Assembly: GCF_026672255.1 (NCBI RefSeq)
Contig: NZ_JAPOHA010000003.1
Coordinates: 186,001 to 250,000, forward strand
Source: Caproiciproducens galactitolivorans
GTDB taxonomy: Bacteria > Bacillota > Clostridia > Oscillospirales > Acutalibacteraceae
Length of the DNA stretch: 64,000 bases
Direction of reading: 5' to 3'
The notes beneath the pieces were generated by a model, which did not search any database, was not told where the DNA came from, and was given only the letters and a program-made list of their open reading frames with translations. The translations under genes and the position numbers were made by a program. Within the stretch, counting starts at the first letter, position 1. Each line of letters starts with the position of its first letter. Below, piece by piece: positions 36,470-45,830 of the stretch.

Positions 36470-38317
36470 ATGAAAAAATTTCTTTCCATGTTTCTGTCAA
36501 TGGCCCTGCTCGCTGTTTCGGTGCCGGTGGCGGCCAATGCGGCGGATGGCGACGGCATTGTGGACAAGCATGGCGCGAAGACGTATCTGGGGCCTTCTTC
36601 GGCCTGGAGCGCCGAATGGAACGAGGACAGTTTTAAAGAAGTAACCAATAAAAGCGTTTCCTTTACGGGGAACCTGACAATAAAAGCGGGCGATATAAAA
36701 GACGTTGACGTTATGGGAAGCGGCTCGAAGCTGACCGTTTCCGGCGGTACGATGGGGAAGATCGACTGTGACGGCACGGCTGAAATTAAAGGCGGAACCA
36801 TGAGCTCCGTAGATTCCACGGGCGGAGTAACTTTAAATACAGGTACGATTAAGGGAAACGTGGAAACCAGCCAAAAGGCGACGATCAACGGAAAGATTAC
36901 GATATACGGTTCCTTAACCGCGCAGGATGTCGAGGCTTCTTCCTGCGACGGGGCATCGATTTCCGGCACGATGAAGGCGGGGAATTCCGTTGTTTTGAAC
37001 AGCAAAAATTTAAAAGTAAAAGAGATCGACGGAGAGAATATGGCCGAGCTGAATTTAAAAGGCTATCAAGGCTTGCTGCCGACGGTTTCCAATATGCTCA
37101 CAATCAATGTTGACGCAAGCAGCGCGGTAACGGCAAGCGGAAAACTAAAAGCGGGGAAACTGGTCATTGCGCAAAAAGGAGAATTTACAACCAATTATCC
37201 TTTGGAACTGGACACGCTCACCGGGCCGGGCACGCTTTCCTATCTTGCCGGAAAGCTGACCATTCACAACGCGATAACGGGGAAGCCGCTTCTGTCTTTT
37301 ATCAATCCGGTACACAGCGGCGTAACGGCCTTTAAGGCAGACCGCGGAATGCTCACGGGGGACGAGCCCATGATCTACGATTACCAGCTCGACAAGAAAT
37401 CCTCCGGCGACAGCGAAGATTTCGTTCTGACAAGCTCCTTAAAAGAGGGCGTCACCCTGAACAATTCGTCGCTGTACCTTGAAAAAGGGAAATCCGCTAC
37501 GATACAGGCGACGGTAAAGCCCGCGTTTTCCGAGTTTGCGGAAGGAACCAAGATGGTATGGGAGCTGCACGGCGATACTTCCGCGTTTACCATCAGCGCA
37601 AATGATCAGAAACACAGCTGCGCGGTAACGGCGACCGGAACGGGTTCCGGCAAGGCGACGCTGGTGGCTTATCTGGTAGACGGCAGAGGAAGCAGACTGC
37701 TCGACTATAAATCCGATTCCTGCATTCTTACAAGCGGCTCCGCGTCCGCCCCGCAGGGTCCGGGCGGCCTTTCCCTTGACACCAGCGCGGTGACCGTGGG
37801 TATGGGGAATGTTTACTGCGTTCTCGCTTTAACGGATTCCGGCAGCGCTCCGGCTGCTCTGTCCTACAATTCCTCGGTCGCCACGGTTGGGAAAGCCTCC
37901 GTATATAATAAAGACGGGAAAAAGGGCTGGCTCTACCCGGTTACCGGCGTATCCAAAGGGCAGGTTACGATTGAAATTGGCGGCCAGAAAATGATTGCAA
38001 CGGTCGCGGCGGGATGCATTGTGGTCGATACTTCTTCCTATACTATGAATCCCGGCGGAAAATATTTGATCGGGGTGAAAATCTACGGGCTTGACCGGAA
38101 AAGCCTGAATGTACACTCCGCGAACAACTGCACTACGGTGAATTATGCCGGAAAAGATCAGAAAGGGCTGGATCTGTACGAGGTTAAGGCGGGCGCGGAA
38201 GGAACCGGATTCGTCATTTTTGAAACCGGCAGCGGCCAGTCGGTGCAAACGCAGATCGAGGTGGCAAGCGGCGTTGTGCCTCACGGCGTGAGCGGGCGCA
38301 TGATCGCAACGGCTTAA
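36470..38317 (+). CDS. Secreted protein with repetitive beta region and Ig-like domains
   Basis: This 615-residue protein has a clear signal peptide (MKKFLSMFLSMALLAVSVPV, cleavage after AANA). Residues about 45-290 are rich in short Gly/Thr/Ser/Lys strands such as GNLTIKAGDIKDVDVMGSGSKLTVSGG and GGTMSSVDSTGG, with 18-20-residue spacing. This suggests a beta-helix or bactofilin-like fold. The C-terminal half looks like two or three bacterial Ig-like modules. No LPXTG or membrane anchor is seen. It is monocistronic with an AAAGGAGGAT site. The function is unknown; a surface or biofilm role is only a guess. Confidence 0.75.
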   Translation: MKKFLSMFLSMALLAVSVPVAANAADGDGIVDKHGAKTYLGPSSAWSAEWNEDSFKEVTNKSVSFTGNLTIKAGDIKDVDVMGSGSKLTVSGGTMGKIDCDGTAEIKGGTMSSVDSTGGVTLNTGTIKGNVETSQKATINGKITIYGSLTAQDVEASSCDGASISGTMKAGNSVVLNSKNLKVKEIDGENMAELNLKGYQGLLPTVSNMLTINVDASSAVTASGKLKAGKLVIAQKGEFTTNYPLELDTLTGPGTLSYLAGKLTIHNAITGKPLLSFINPVHSGVTAFKADRGMLTGDEPMIYDYQLDKKSSGDSEDFVLTSSLKEGVTLNNSSLYLEKGKSATIQATVKPAFSEFAEGTKMVWELHGDTSAFTISANDQKHSCAVTATGTGSGKATLVAYLVDGRGSRLLDYKSDSCILTSGSASAPQGPGGLSLDTSAVTVGMGNVYCVLALTDSGSAPAALSYNSSVATVGKASVYNKDGKKGWLYPVTGVSKGQVTIEIGGQKMIATVAAGCIVVDTSSYTMNPGGKYLIGVKIYGLDRKSLNVHSANNCTTVNYAGKDQKGLDLYEVKAGAEGTGFVIFETGSGQSVQTQIEVASGVVPHGVSGRMIATA

Positions 38318-38464
38318 CCTTTTACCCGAATATTTACAAAAGGGCATATCGGAAGAACCGCATGAGGGGGCTTTCGCATGTGCTCTTTTGCGTATTTGCT
38401 GTATGATGTTGCATTTTGTGATATAATAACGTAAAGATCAACGATAACTTTTTAAGGAGCTTTT

Positions 38465-39370
38465 ATGCTGGCATTTAAACCGATTGAAGAAGATAATGTT
38501 GCCCGATTTTCCAAGTATTTTCAATGCCAAAAATCCAGGACATGTGATTATACGCTTGCCGGAACCTTTATGTGGAGGAAGTTTTTTTACAGTGAATATG
38601 CCGTGGAAGAAAAGATGCTGTTTTTTAGAGTCAAGTATATAAACGGGGTTACCGCTTTTACCTTTCCGATTGGATGCGGTTCCACCGAAGACGCGCTTGA
38701 CCGTCTGGAAGACTACGCGCGCCGGAACAATCTGCGTCTGATCTTTTGTACCGTGCCGGAAGAAGGCCTTGCGATTTTGCAAAAACGCTACCGGGATGCG
38801 GTAACCTATACGGAAAGCCGCGACTGGTATGACTACCTTTATGTTGCCGAGGATATGCGCAGCTTTGCCGGCAGAAGATTCAGCGGGCAAAGAAACCATG
38901 TAAACAAATTTCGAAAGCTGTATCCGAATTACCGCTATGTTCCGATGAATGCGGAAAATATCGGGCGGGTAATCGAATTTTTCGACCGTTACGCTCCGGA
39001 GCATGTTAAGGACAGCCCGATTGCAAAGGAAGAAACCCTTCGCGCAAAAGAAATTTTGACGTATTTTCAACGCTTCGAACTGCTGGGCGGTTTTTTGGAA
39101 GTGGACGAGCAGATCGTTGCGTTTTCGGTTGGGGAAATCGTTGGAGATACGCTCTTTGTTCACATAGAAAAAGCGATGCGGGAATATGAAGGCTCTTATC
39201 AAATGATTGTGCAGCAATTTGCCCTGCACGAGGTAACGGAGGAAGTCCGTTATATTAACCGCGAAGATGATTCCGGCGATCTCGGTCTGCGGAAATCAAA
39301 ACTGTCGTATCACCCGGTTCGTCTGCTGGAAAAATATTTTGTAACGGTTGAGGATTCTGCATGGAAATAA
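38465..39370 (+). CDS. DUF2156 (GNAT-like) protein
   Basis: This 301-residue protein is soluble, with no membrane segments. It has the DUF2156 pattern: FSKYF....CDYTLAGTFMWRKFF at the start, GQRNHVNKFRK near residue 140, and FVHIEKAMREYEGSYQMIVQQFA and YINREDDSGDLGLRKSKLSY near the end. This double-GNAT fold is shared with the catalytic part of MprF-type aminoacyl-phosphatidylglycerol synthases. Here it stands alone; the acceptor is unknown. An AAGGAG site precedes the ATG. Confidence 0.85.
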   Translation: MLAFKPIEEDNVARFSKYFQCQKSRTCDYTLAGTFMWRKFFYSEYAVEEKMLFFRVKYINGVTAFTFPIGCGSTEDALDRLEDYARRNNLRLIFCTVPEEGLAILQKRYRDAVTYTESRDWYDYLYVAEDMRSFAGRRFSGQRNHVNKFRKLYPNYRYVPMNAENIGRVIEFFDRYAPEHVKDSPIAKEETLRAKEILTYFQRFELLGGFLEVDEQIVAFSVGEIVGDTLFVHIEKAMREYEGSYQMIVQQFALHEVTEEVRYINREDDSGDLGLRKSKLSYHPVRLLEKYFVTVEDSAWK

Positions 39371-39507
39371 GAAACGGGCAGGATGGTTTCCCGGCGGAGA
39401 TTTTCGCCGATACGAAGTTGAAAAACAGATTTTTTCCGATAGAATTCTAACGGACAAGCCGCAGCGGGCGGCGAATACGAAATAACACAGAAAAGGCGGG
39501 ATGATTC

Positions 39508-40029
39508 ATGGAAGCCGCGCAAAGGCGTGAGGAAATACTCGGCATTTTACAGGACAGCACGCAGCCGGTCAGCGCGAGTACGATTGCGGGCCGGTTTAAA
39601 GTCAGCCGTCAAATTATCGTGGGGGATATCGCGCTGCTCCGGGCGGCGAATCATGCCATTGCCGCGACGCCCCGGGGATATATTTTAACGGACGCCGCCG
39701 CCCAGACAGGCCGGCTGGTAAAAACCATTGCGTGCCGGCACGGGCGGGATAATCTGGCGCGCGAGCTTTATGTGATTGTGGACAACGGCTGCGGACTGAT
39801 TGACGTGATCGTGGAGCATGCGGTATACGGGCAAATATCGGGTCAGCTTCATATCTTTTCCCGTTATGACGCGGACTGTTTTATGGAAAAGCTGGAAAAG
39901 GAAAAAGCGCTTCCTCTGTGCGATCTGACCGGCGGAGTGCATCTGCACACCCTGTCCTGTCCGTCCGAGGAAGCGTACGAACGGGTTCTTAACGAATTAC
40001 GAAAAGACGGAATCCTGTTCGAGAAATAA
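39508..40029 (+). CDS. niaR: NiaR-type transcription repressor of niacin uptake
   Basis: This 173-residue protein has an N-terminal HTH_11 domain (RREEILGILQDSTQPVSASTIAGRFKVSRQIIVGDIALL region). A C-terminal 3H domain contains the three conserved His positions (CRHGRD, VEHAVYG, HLHT). Members sense nicotinate and repress NAD-precursor uptake or synthesis. The next gene is the niacin transporter, with a matching operator in front of it. A GGCGGGATG ribosome site lies upstream. Confidence 0.92.
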   Translation: MEAAQRREEILGILQDSTQPVSASTIAGRFKVSRQIIVGDIALLRAANHAIAATPRGYILTDAAAQTGRLVKTIACRHGRDNLARELYVIVDNGCGLIDVIVEHAVYGQISGQLHIFSRYDADCFMEKLEKEKALPLCDLTGGVHLHTLSCPSEEAYERVLNELRKDGILFEK

Positions 40030-40034
40030 AAACC

Positions 40035-40090
40035 TTGACAAATCGTGTTTTTTCCTTTACAATACAAACAACAGGTGTCAAGACATATGT
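40035..40090 (+). promoter_or_regulatory. niaX promoter and NiaR operator
   Basis: TTGACA (40035-40040) and TACAAT (40058-40063) are 17 bp apart. Immediately downstream is an imperfect palindrome, ACAGGTGTC-AA-GACATATGT (40071-40090), overlapping the transcription start. ACAGGTGT half-sites are characteristic of NiaR operators in Firmicutes, and niaR is the adjacent gene. Confidence 0.8.
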
Positions 40091-40129
40091 AAACGTACTT
40101 ATTGTTTAATATTGTAAAGAGGGATGTAC

Positions 40130-40720
40130 ATGAGAGAAAAAGAAACAAAATTAATCAGCATGGTCATTGCAGCGCTGCTTTGCGCAATTGGGATTGTCAT
40201 TCCGATGTTTGCGCCGAAGATTATTTTGGAACCGGCTTCCTTTACACTGGCGAGCCACGTTCCGATTTTTATCGCTCTGTTTATTTCGCCGCCCGTTGCG
40301 CTGGCGGTGTCGGTGGGAACAACGCTCGGCTTTTTCTTTGCCGGCTTTCCGATTGTGGTTGTCCTTCGCGCTTTAAGCCATGTGCTGTTCGCACTCATCG
40401 GCGCACTGCTTTTAAAGAAGAACACCAGCCTACTTTCTTCCTTTGCCAAATCCGCTGGTTTCGGCTTGCTGCTTTCGGCTATCCATGCCGTCAGTGAAAT
40501 TACGGTGGTTACCCTTTTCTATTTTGGAAACCATATGCCGACAAGCTATTATGCACACGGTTACTTTACCAGTGTCCTTCTGCTTGTTGGATTAGGAACG
40601 CTTATACATAGCATGATTGATTTCGGAATTTCCATTTTTGTCTGGAAGCCGCTGAGCCGGGTCATTCAGATTCCTGTTAACGCAAAAGAAGTCCTGAAAA
40701 AGGAAGTTGCCGTTAAATAA
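40130..40720 (+). CDS. niaX: Niacin transporter NiaX
   Basis: This 196-residue protein has six membrane segments and the family motifs PKIILEPASFTLASHVPIF near residue 30 and HAVSEI near residue 122. It resembles ECF-type substrate-binding (S) components and would need shared energising subunits, which are not in the window. An ATG at 40124 is in frame. The ATG at 40130 is preferred because AGAGGG lies 6 bp before it. Confidence 0.9.
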   Translation: MREKETKLISMVIAALLCAIGIVIPMFAPKIILEPASFTLASHVPIFIALFISPPVALAVSVGTTLGFFFAGFPIVVVLRALSHVLFALIGALLLKKNTSLLSSFAKSAGFGLLLSAIHAVSEITVVTLFYFGNHMPTSYYAHGYFTSVLLLVGLGTLIHSMIDFGISIFVWKPLSRVIQIPVNAKEVLKKEVAVK

Positions 40721-40859
40721 GCGTGTTTTAGCTCCCTTCTGCTTCGGTCCGCCGATGAACAGCCTCCAATTGTATGAAGGCCCCGAAGCAGGAAATTCAA
40801 TTTTAAGGAGACCGGCGTCGTCATTCGAGCGGCGCCAGCCGAGTTGCGTTAAGCTGTAA

Positions 40860-40901
40860 AGACAGGCTGCCCTGAAACTCTATTTTCAGGGCAGCCTGTC
40901 T
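40860..40901. terminator. Strong hairpin between niaX and the maltodextrin operon
   Basis: AGACAGGCTGCCCTGAAA and its exact complement form an 18-bp stem with a 6-nt loop. The minus strand continues TCTTTAC, so it most likely ends the minus-strand maltodextrin operon. On the plus strand there is no T-tract. The remaining 140 bp after niaX shows no gene. Confidence 0.75.
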
Positions 40902-40930
40902 GCATGAGGAATATAGAGGGGGTTGGCAAA

Positions 40931-43207
40931 TTAATTTACATTCCAAGTATAAACCGGCGTATCCAGTACTCCGGTCGGACTGGATGAAGATGTTACTGTA
41001 CGGTTATTCGAACTCTCCCATGTAACATTGCCGTTTGCATCCTTTTTAATGAATTTAAATGTAAATGCAGTATTTGCCGGAACACTTACGGGTAAATACC
41101 ATTCCGGATAGTTCGGGCACATCATGGCTTCCGTGCATTTGTTTGTGTCCCAGAAGCCCAGTTCGGGAATGCTGCCGACAACATAAATGTTTTCGCCGTA
41201 ATTCGTGGAGGCTTTCACATGGAAAATGACCTGATTTTGGTCGCCGGACAGCACATTGTAGAGAATCCCGTTGCTTGCTGCGCCGTTGTTCGTAACCGTA
41301 ACGGCGTTATCCCCGGAAGCGGCGCCGAGGGGGACGGTCGTTTTGATCATGGTAGAAGAGGACGAGAGGACCGTGGCCTGCGTGTTTCCGAATTTAACAG
41401 TCGGTGCGGTGCCGAAGTTTTTGCCATAGATATAAACGGTCGCTCCCGCGCTGCCCTGTGCAGACAGAATATCGCCAATCTCGGGGGCTGCGGAGTCGGC
41501 AGAGGTATAAGACCAAACATCGACCTCACCGCCCGACAGGGCAATTGGGCTGATTTTACCGTTTGATACGGTTGCGGAGTCGCCGAAAAGCATGGAACCG
41601 AGATAGTCGGAATACGCCCCGTTCGGCAGGCTGACGCTGACACTGGGAACGGTATACGATTTGTCCGGCTGGCGGTTCACGGCCACGACAACAACATTGT
41701 TGTAAAATTTGCGCTCAAAGACCATGACATTATCATCACTGTAAAGCACGGATGTTTCGCCGTAGGCAAGCGCATCGTTCGTTTGCCTTAAATCGGATAG
41801 CTTCCGAATCAGCTTATAAGCGGTTGTGTTTTGGTTGAAGCCGGACTGCTTTTGCATAAAGATTCTGCCGATGCTGTTATCGTTTGTTCCGGGGTTTACA
41901 TATTGTTCGGTTCCGTAATAAATATTGGGGATTCCCCTTGAGGTGAGAAGTACCGCCAGCGAGGCGTTGAACGGCTTTTGATTTTGCTGCTGATATCCAA
42001 AACGGGGAACGTCATGATTATCGATAAACGTTACCGTCTGATTGGGATATTGGTAATCTTTTTGCGTATAGGCGAGCATATTTGCAAAATCGCGCATGGT
42101 CGTTGAAAAATCCCCGAAGCAGGTGGAGTTGGCACGATAATACTCAAAGTCGAGGTTGTTAACGCCCGTGCGCTTTGGGAAGCTGCAAAATTCGGAATAT
42201 TTATCCGAGGGGCGTCCAATGAAGAATTCTCCGAACTGGGTGACTGTGGATTGTTTGTTTACGGAGTCCATCAGCCCCTTTACAAAGGCAGGGTTTTCAT
42301 GCAGCGTCGCGTCGTAGCGAAGGCCGTTGATTCCCTGACCGTTCCAGTATTTCACAGCGCTTTCGAGGTAACTGACAACATTTGCGTTTTCATGTGAAAA
42401 ATCGGCGAGCGAGCCAAGGTCTTTGTTGCGGTAGCCCCATACGGAATTATCGCCGCCCCTGTCCCCGAACTGGTGGAACCAACCGTTTGCGTCGTTGTTC
42501 GGGTCCGCAAGAAGATTTTCAACTTTGCCGTCGCCATTGTAATCGTAGGGCTCCCCGTCGGCATTTATCGCATAGGAACCGTCCGGCTTTTTGTCCGGTT
42601 CATACAATTTGCCGTCTTCGTTGGCGTAATTCCGCGTGGGATTGTGGGAACGGCTGGTATGGTTTGTAACAAAGTCGATGACAAGCTTTATCCCGTTTTC
42701 GTGCAGTGCGTCCCGAAGGGACTGAAACTGCTTAAAGGTTCCAAAATGCTTGTTGGTGGCAAAATAGTTTCTTACATGGTAGCCGTGATAGCTGGTCCAT
42801 TTGTCCATGCTGCCGTCTGCATTGTAATCATCAATTTCCGTATCCCTGTTTTCGTACGGGGCGGAAATCCATACCGCAGTAATGCCCATCGCTTTCAGGT
42901 AGGGAATTTTGTCGATGATTCCCTGCCAGTCGCCGCCTTGGTACAGCCTGTACTGCTGTCCCGTGCCGTCGAAAAGCGAACGGTCAAATCCGCTTGGAAC
43001 ATTGTTTGACGGATCACCGTCATAGAACCGGTCCGTGATAATCTGATAAACGACGTCTTTGGATGTTACCGGCGAATCGGAAGCAGCCGCTGCTGTGGCA
43101 GCCCAGGCTGTTGTGCCGATGCCGGTAAACGATGTTGAAAAAACAATGGCAAGGGAAAGTATCATGCAGGTAAAAACCGATTTCAGCTGTTTGGATTTTT
43201 TACACAT
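40931..43207 (-). CDS. Secreted GH13 alpha-amylase/CGTase-like enzyme with starch-binding domain
   Basis: This is a 758-residue exported enzyme. It has a signal peptide (Lys-rich start, MILSLAIVFSTSF core). The GH13 barrel (about 50-450) has the nucleophile Asp in GLRYDA, the acid Glu in FGEFF and the stabiliser Asp in FIDNHDVPR. Then come domain C, an IPT/TIG domain (about 575-655) and a C-terminal CBM20-type starch-binding module (about 660-758). This five-domain order is that of cyclodextrin glucanotransferases and maltogenic amylases. The product type cannot be settled by eye. The ATG at 43207 follows GGAGGGAATTTT. Confidence 0.9.
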   Translation of the reverse strand: MCKKSKQLKSVFTCMILSLAIVFSTSFTGIGTTAWAATAAAASDSPVTSKDVVYQIITDRFYDGDPSNNVPSGFDRSLFDGTGQQYRLYQGGDWQGIIDKIPYLKAMGITAVWISAPYENRDTEIDDYNADGSMDKWTSYHGYHVRNYFATNKHFGTFKQFQSLRDALHENGIKLVIDFVTNHTSRSHNPTRNYANEDGKLYEPDKKPDGSYAINADGEPYDYNGDGKVENLLADPNNDANGWFHQFGDRGGDNSVWGYRNKDLGSLADFSHENANVVSYLESAVKYWNGQGINGLRYDATLHENPAFVKGLMDSVNKQSTVTQFGEFFIGRPSDKYSEFCSFPKRTGVNNLDFEYYRANSTCFGDFSTTMRDFANMLAYTQKDYQYPNQTVTFIDNHDVPRFGYQQQNQKPFNASLAVLLTSRGIPNIYYGTEQYVNPGTNDNSIGRIFMQKQSGFNQNTTAYKLIRKLSDLRQTNDALAYGETSVLYSDDNVMVFERKFYNNVVVVAVNRQPDKSYTVPSVSVSLPNGAYSDYLGSMLFGDSATVSNGKISPIALSGGEVDVWSYTSADSAAPEIGDILSAQGSAGATVYIYGKNFGTAPTVKFGNTQATVLSSSSTMIKTTVPLGAASGDNAVTVTNNGAASNGILYNVLSGDQNQVIFHVKASTNYGENIYVVGSIPELGFWDTNKCTEAMMCPNYPEWYLPVSVPANTAFTFKFIKKDANGNVTWESSNNRTVTSSSSPTGVLDTPVYTWNVN

Positions 43208-43242
43208 AAAATTCCCTCCAATTTTCAATAACTTTTTTCACA

Positions 43243-44961
43243 TCAGCGCTTTTCAAAAATACCGAATCCCCAAGGATGGATTTCCTTTCCGTTCACCCCC
43301 TCCTGTAAAACACATTTATAATCTTCGCTTAAAAAAGAAATCACCTCTTTTCGTTTGCCGGCATTCAAAGCGACGAGAACAGACTGTTTTTTGTATCTGC
43401 GCTCAAAGACATACAGACGGGCTCCTTTTTCCGCGCTTATCGTGCGAAAATCGCCCTGTTCCAAAGCAATATTGGAACGGCGCAGCCCGATTAATTTTTT
43501 ATAAAAGTCAAAAATGGTTTTATTTTCCCATTGCATCACCTGGCGATATTCGTCCTCCATCCTTCCTTGAAGGCCCTGCTCGTCGCCGTAAAATACGGAC
43601 GGAATGCCGATAAACGTCATTTGGAATACGACCGCCAGGCGGAATTTCAGGAAGTCTCCCCTGCAAAGGGTCAGAAAGCGCGGGACGTCGTGCGTATCAA
43701 GGACGTTCAACTGCGCGCAGAGCATCTGCTCCGGATACCGAATGAGCATTTGGGTCACTCTGCCTTCAAAGCCTTGGGCATCGATCTTTCCGGCCGCAAA
43801 AAAATCCCGGCAATTCTTGCGCAGATCGTAGTTCATAGAGGAGTCAAACTGATCGCCGCGAAGCCACGGGTAAGCGGATTCCCAAACCTCGCCGATAAGC
43901 AGGCAGTCCGGTTTAATGGATTTTGCAGTCTTGCGGAAGATCCGCCAAAAATCGAAATTGATTTCGTTCGCCGCGTCAAGCCGCCAGCCGTCGATATCGA
44001 ATTTTTCAAGCCAGTAGCGGCAAACCTTCCGGAAAAAGTCGATGACTTCCAGGTTTGCCGTGTTCATTTTCGGCATTTTTCGCTCATAGCCAAAGCACGC
44101 ATAATTCGGATAGTCCTCCATGTTGTCGGGACGAATTACCGGAAAAGTCAGACCGTAAAACCAGTCTTTGTATTTCGACTTCTCGCCGTTCTTTATGATG
44201 TCGTCGAATGCAAAGAAGTTCCATCCGCAGTGATTAAAAACGCCGTCGATAATCACCTTTATGCGGTTCCGGTGACACGTTTCCACCAATTCCCGGAAAT
44301 CTTCGTCCGTGCCGAAGCAGGGGTCAATATGAAAATAGTCCAGCAGGTCGTATTTGTGGTATTCTCCCGCCACGAAAATGGGGTTCAGGTAAATGCAGTT
44401 TGCGCCCAAATCCATTATGTAATCCAGATTTTCGATGATGCCCCGGATGGTCCCGCCGTTCTTTCCGGCCGTAACTTGCCCGTCAAAAAGGCATTGCGTA
44501 CCCTTTCGGGAGATAAATCGCCGCCCGGTTGCGAAGCTGTCGGGAAAAATGTTATAGACAACCGCGTCGTTTACCCAGGCCGGTACACGCGCAATATCCT
44601 CCCTGCGGTTGAAAGGGAACTGGTAGTATTCGGAGCGTTCGTCCGTCAGCTCCGAATGAAAGGCTTCGGCATAATACAGGCAGGTGTTTTTCCCGTCGCT
44701 GATCTCAAAATAATAACAAATCCGGGTATAAGGACTGTTGAGTTTGATTTCATAATAATCGAACAGGTCGTCGCTTGCCATTATCCGCATAGGCGCCGCT
44801 GAAAAAATAACCGGGGTCCTTCTACAGGAACGGTCGCCGTAGTGCAGAGTACAGGTTTTTATGTCTCCCCGGGCAGTCCGAAGACGAAAAACAACGTGGG
44901 TTTCGTCCACACCGTATGCGTAATTGGAAAGAGGAATGTGGAGAATTGCCTCGCATTTCAT
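43243..44961 (-). CDS. Cytoplasmic GH13 glycosidase (neopullulanase/cyclomaltodextrinase-like)
   Basis: This 572-residue protein has no signal peptide. An N-terminal CBM34-like domain (about 1-120) is followed by a GH13 barrel with GVFNHCG, DGWRLDAANE (nucleophile), LIGEVWE (acid) and DTHDVPR. It probably hydrolyses maltodextrins or cyclodextrins once imported. The frame is open upstream to 45108. The ATG at 44961, with GGAGGTTTCC upstream, gives the family start. It sits between the permease genes and the secreted amylase, in one operon. Confidence 0.88.
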   Translation of the reverse strand: MKCEAILHIPLSNYAYGVDETHVVFRLRTARGDIKTCTLHYGDRSCRRTPVIFSAAPMRIMASDDLFDYYEIKLNSPYTRICYYFEISDGKNTCLYYAEAFHSELTDERSEYYQFPFNRREDIARVPAWVNDAVVYNIFPDSFATGRRFISRKGTQCLFDGQVTAGKNGGTIRGIIENLDYIMDLGANCIYLNPIFVAGEYHKYDLLDYFHIDPCFGTDEDFRELVETCHRNRIKVIIDGVFNHCGWNFFAFDDIIKNGEKSKYKDWFYGLTFPVIRPDNMEDYPNYACFGYERKMPKMNTANLEVIDFFRKVCRYWLEKFDIDGWRLDAANEINFDFWRIFRKTAKSIKPDCLLIGEVWESAYPWLRGDQFDSSMNYDLRKNCRDFFAAGKIDAQGFEGRVTQMLIRYPEQMLCAQLNVLDTHDVPRFLTLCRGDFLKFRLAVVFQMTFIGIPSVFYGDEQGLQGRMEDEYRQVMQWENKTIFDFYKKLIGLRRSNIALEQGDFRTISAEKGARLYVFERRYKKQSVLVALNAGKRKEVISFLSEDYKCVLQEGVNGKEIHPWGFGIFEKR

Positions 44962-44993
44962 ATTTGGAAACCTCCATGATTTTATTAAACAAT

Positions 44994-45830
44994 TTATCCC
45001 TTCACACCGCCCGCGGTAAGGCCGGAGGTCATATACCGCTGGACACAGAAGAAGATGATCAGCACCGGAATCGACACAAGCAGCGACGCCGCGGAGAAGA
45101 TGGGCCAATTGCGGGTGTAATCCGTCGCCTGTAGGGCGTACAGCCCGGCCGCCAGCGTGTATTTTTCCGAACCGGTGATGAAGGTAACCGCGAAAATATA
45201 CTCATTCCATACGTAAATCAAGATCATGACCGCCGTTACAATGATGGAAGGGCGGGCAAGCGGCAGAACAATATCCCGGATCAGCCGGAAATCGTCCGCG
45301 CCGTCGATCTTTCCGGCCTCTTCGATTTCCAGCGGGATCGTATCGAAGTAGCCTTTCATATTCCAAAGGCCGAAAATCGCCATTGTGCCAATATAAATAA
45401 GAACCAAACCGGTGAAATTGTTTACCAGACCCATCGGTTTTAAAATCCGGTAAACGGCGAACATGGAAAGGATGGAGGGAAACGCGTTCAGGAGAATCAA
45501 AAGATTCAAAATCGGTTTCCTGCCCGGAAAACGCTTCCGGGAAAGCGCGTACGCGCCCGGAACCGCCACAGCAATGGCGATAACTACGGTGGAGAACGAA
45601 AGAATCAGGCTGTTTTTCAACCAGAGCAAAAACGGCTTCTCAAATAATACAGCCCGGTAGTTCTGGAAGGTGAAGTCCTTCGGAATGAACGAAAAGCTGG
45701 AACTGAGCAGGTCGTTGCGGCTGTTCAGGGAAACGCCCAGCGCATAGAGGATGGGGATCAGGCAAAGCAGGCAGATCAGGATAAAAAACAGGTTGAGGAA
45801 TACGAGGCTGATTTTTTTTCTGTAATTCAC
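44994..45830 (-). CDS. Maltodextrin ABC transporter permease, MalG type
   Basis: This 278-residue permease has six membrane segments and the EAA loop EEAGKIDGADDFRLIRDIVLPLARP near residue 185, typical of MalG/CUT1 permeases. Its start overlaps the partner permease by 4 bp (ATGA). No ATPase gene is in the operon, so a shared MsmK-type ATPase elsewhere is likely, as is common in Firmicutes. Confidence 0.92.
   Translation of the reverse strand: MNYRKKISLVFLNLFFILICLLCLIPILYALGVSLNSRNDLLSSSFSFIPKDFTFQNYRAVLFEKPFLLWLKNSLILSFSTVVIAIAVAVPGAYALSRKRFPGRKPILNLLILLNAFPSILSMFAVYRILKPMGLVNNFTGLVLIYIGTMAIFGLWNMKGYFDTIPLEIEEAGKIDGADDFRLIRDIVLPLARPSIIVTAVMILIYVWNEYIFAVTFITGSEKYTLAAGLYALQATDYTRNWPIFSAASLLVSIPVLIIFFCVQRYMTSGLTAGGVKG

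Noticed and set aside
43531-44802. 423-codon plus-strand open frame opposite the GH13 gene
   Set aside because: Antisense shadow of a gene with all GH13 catalytic motifs.
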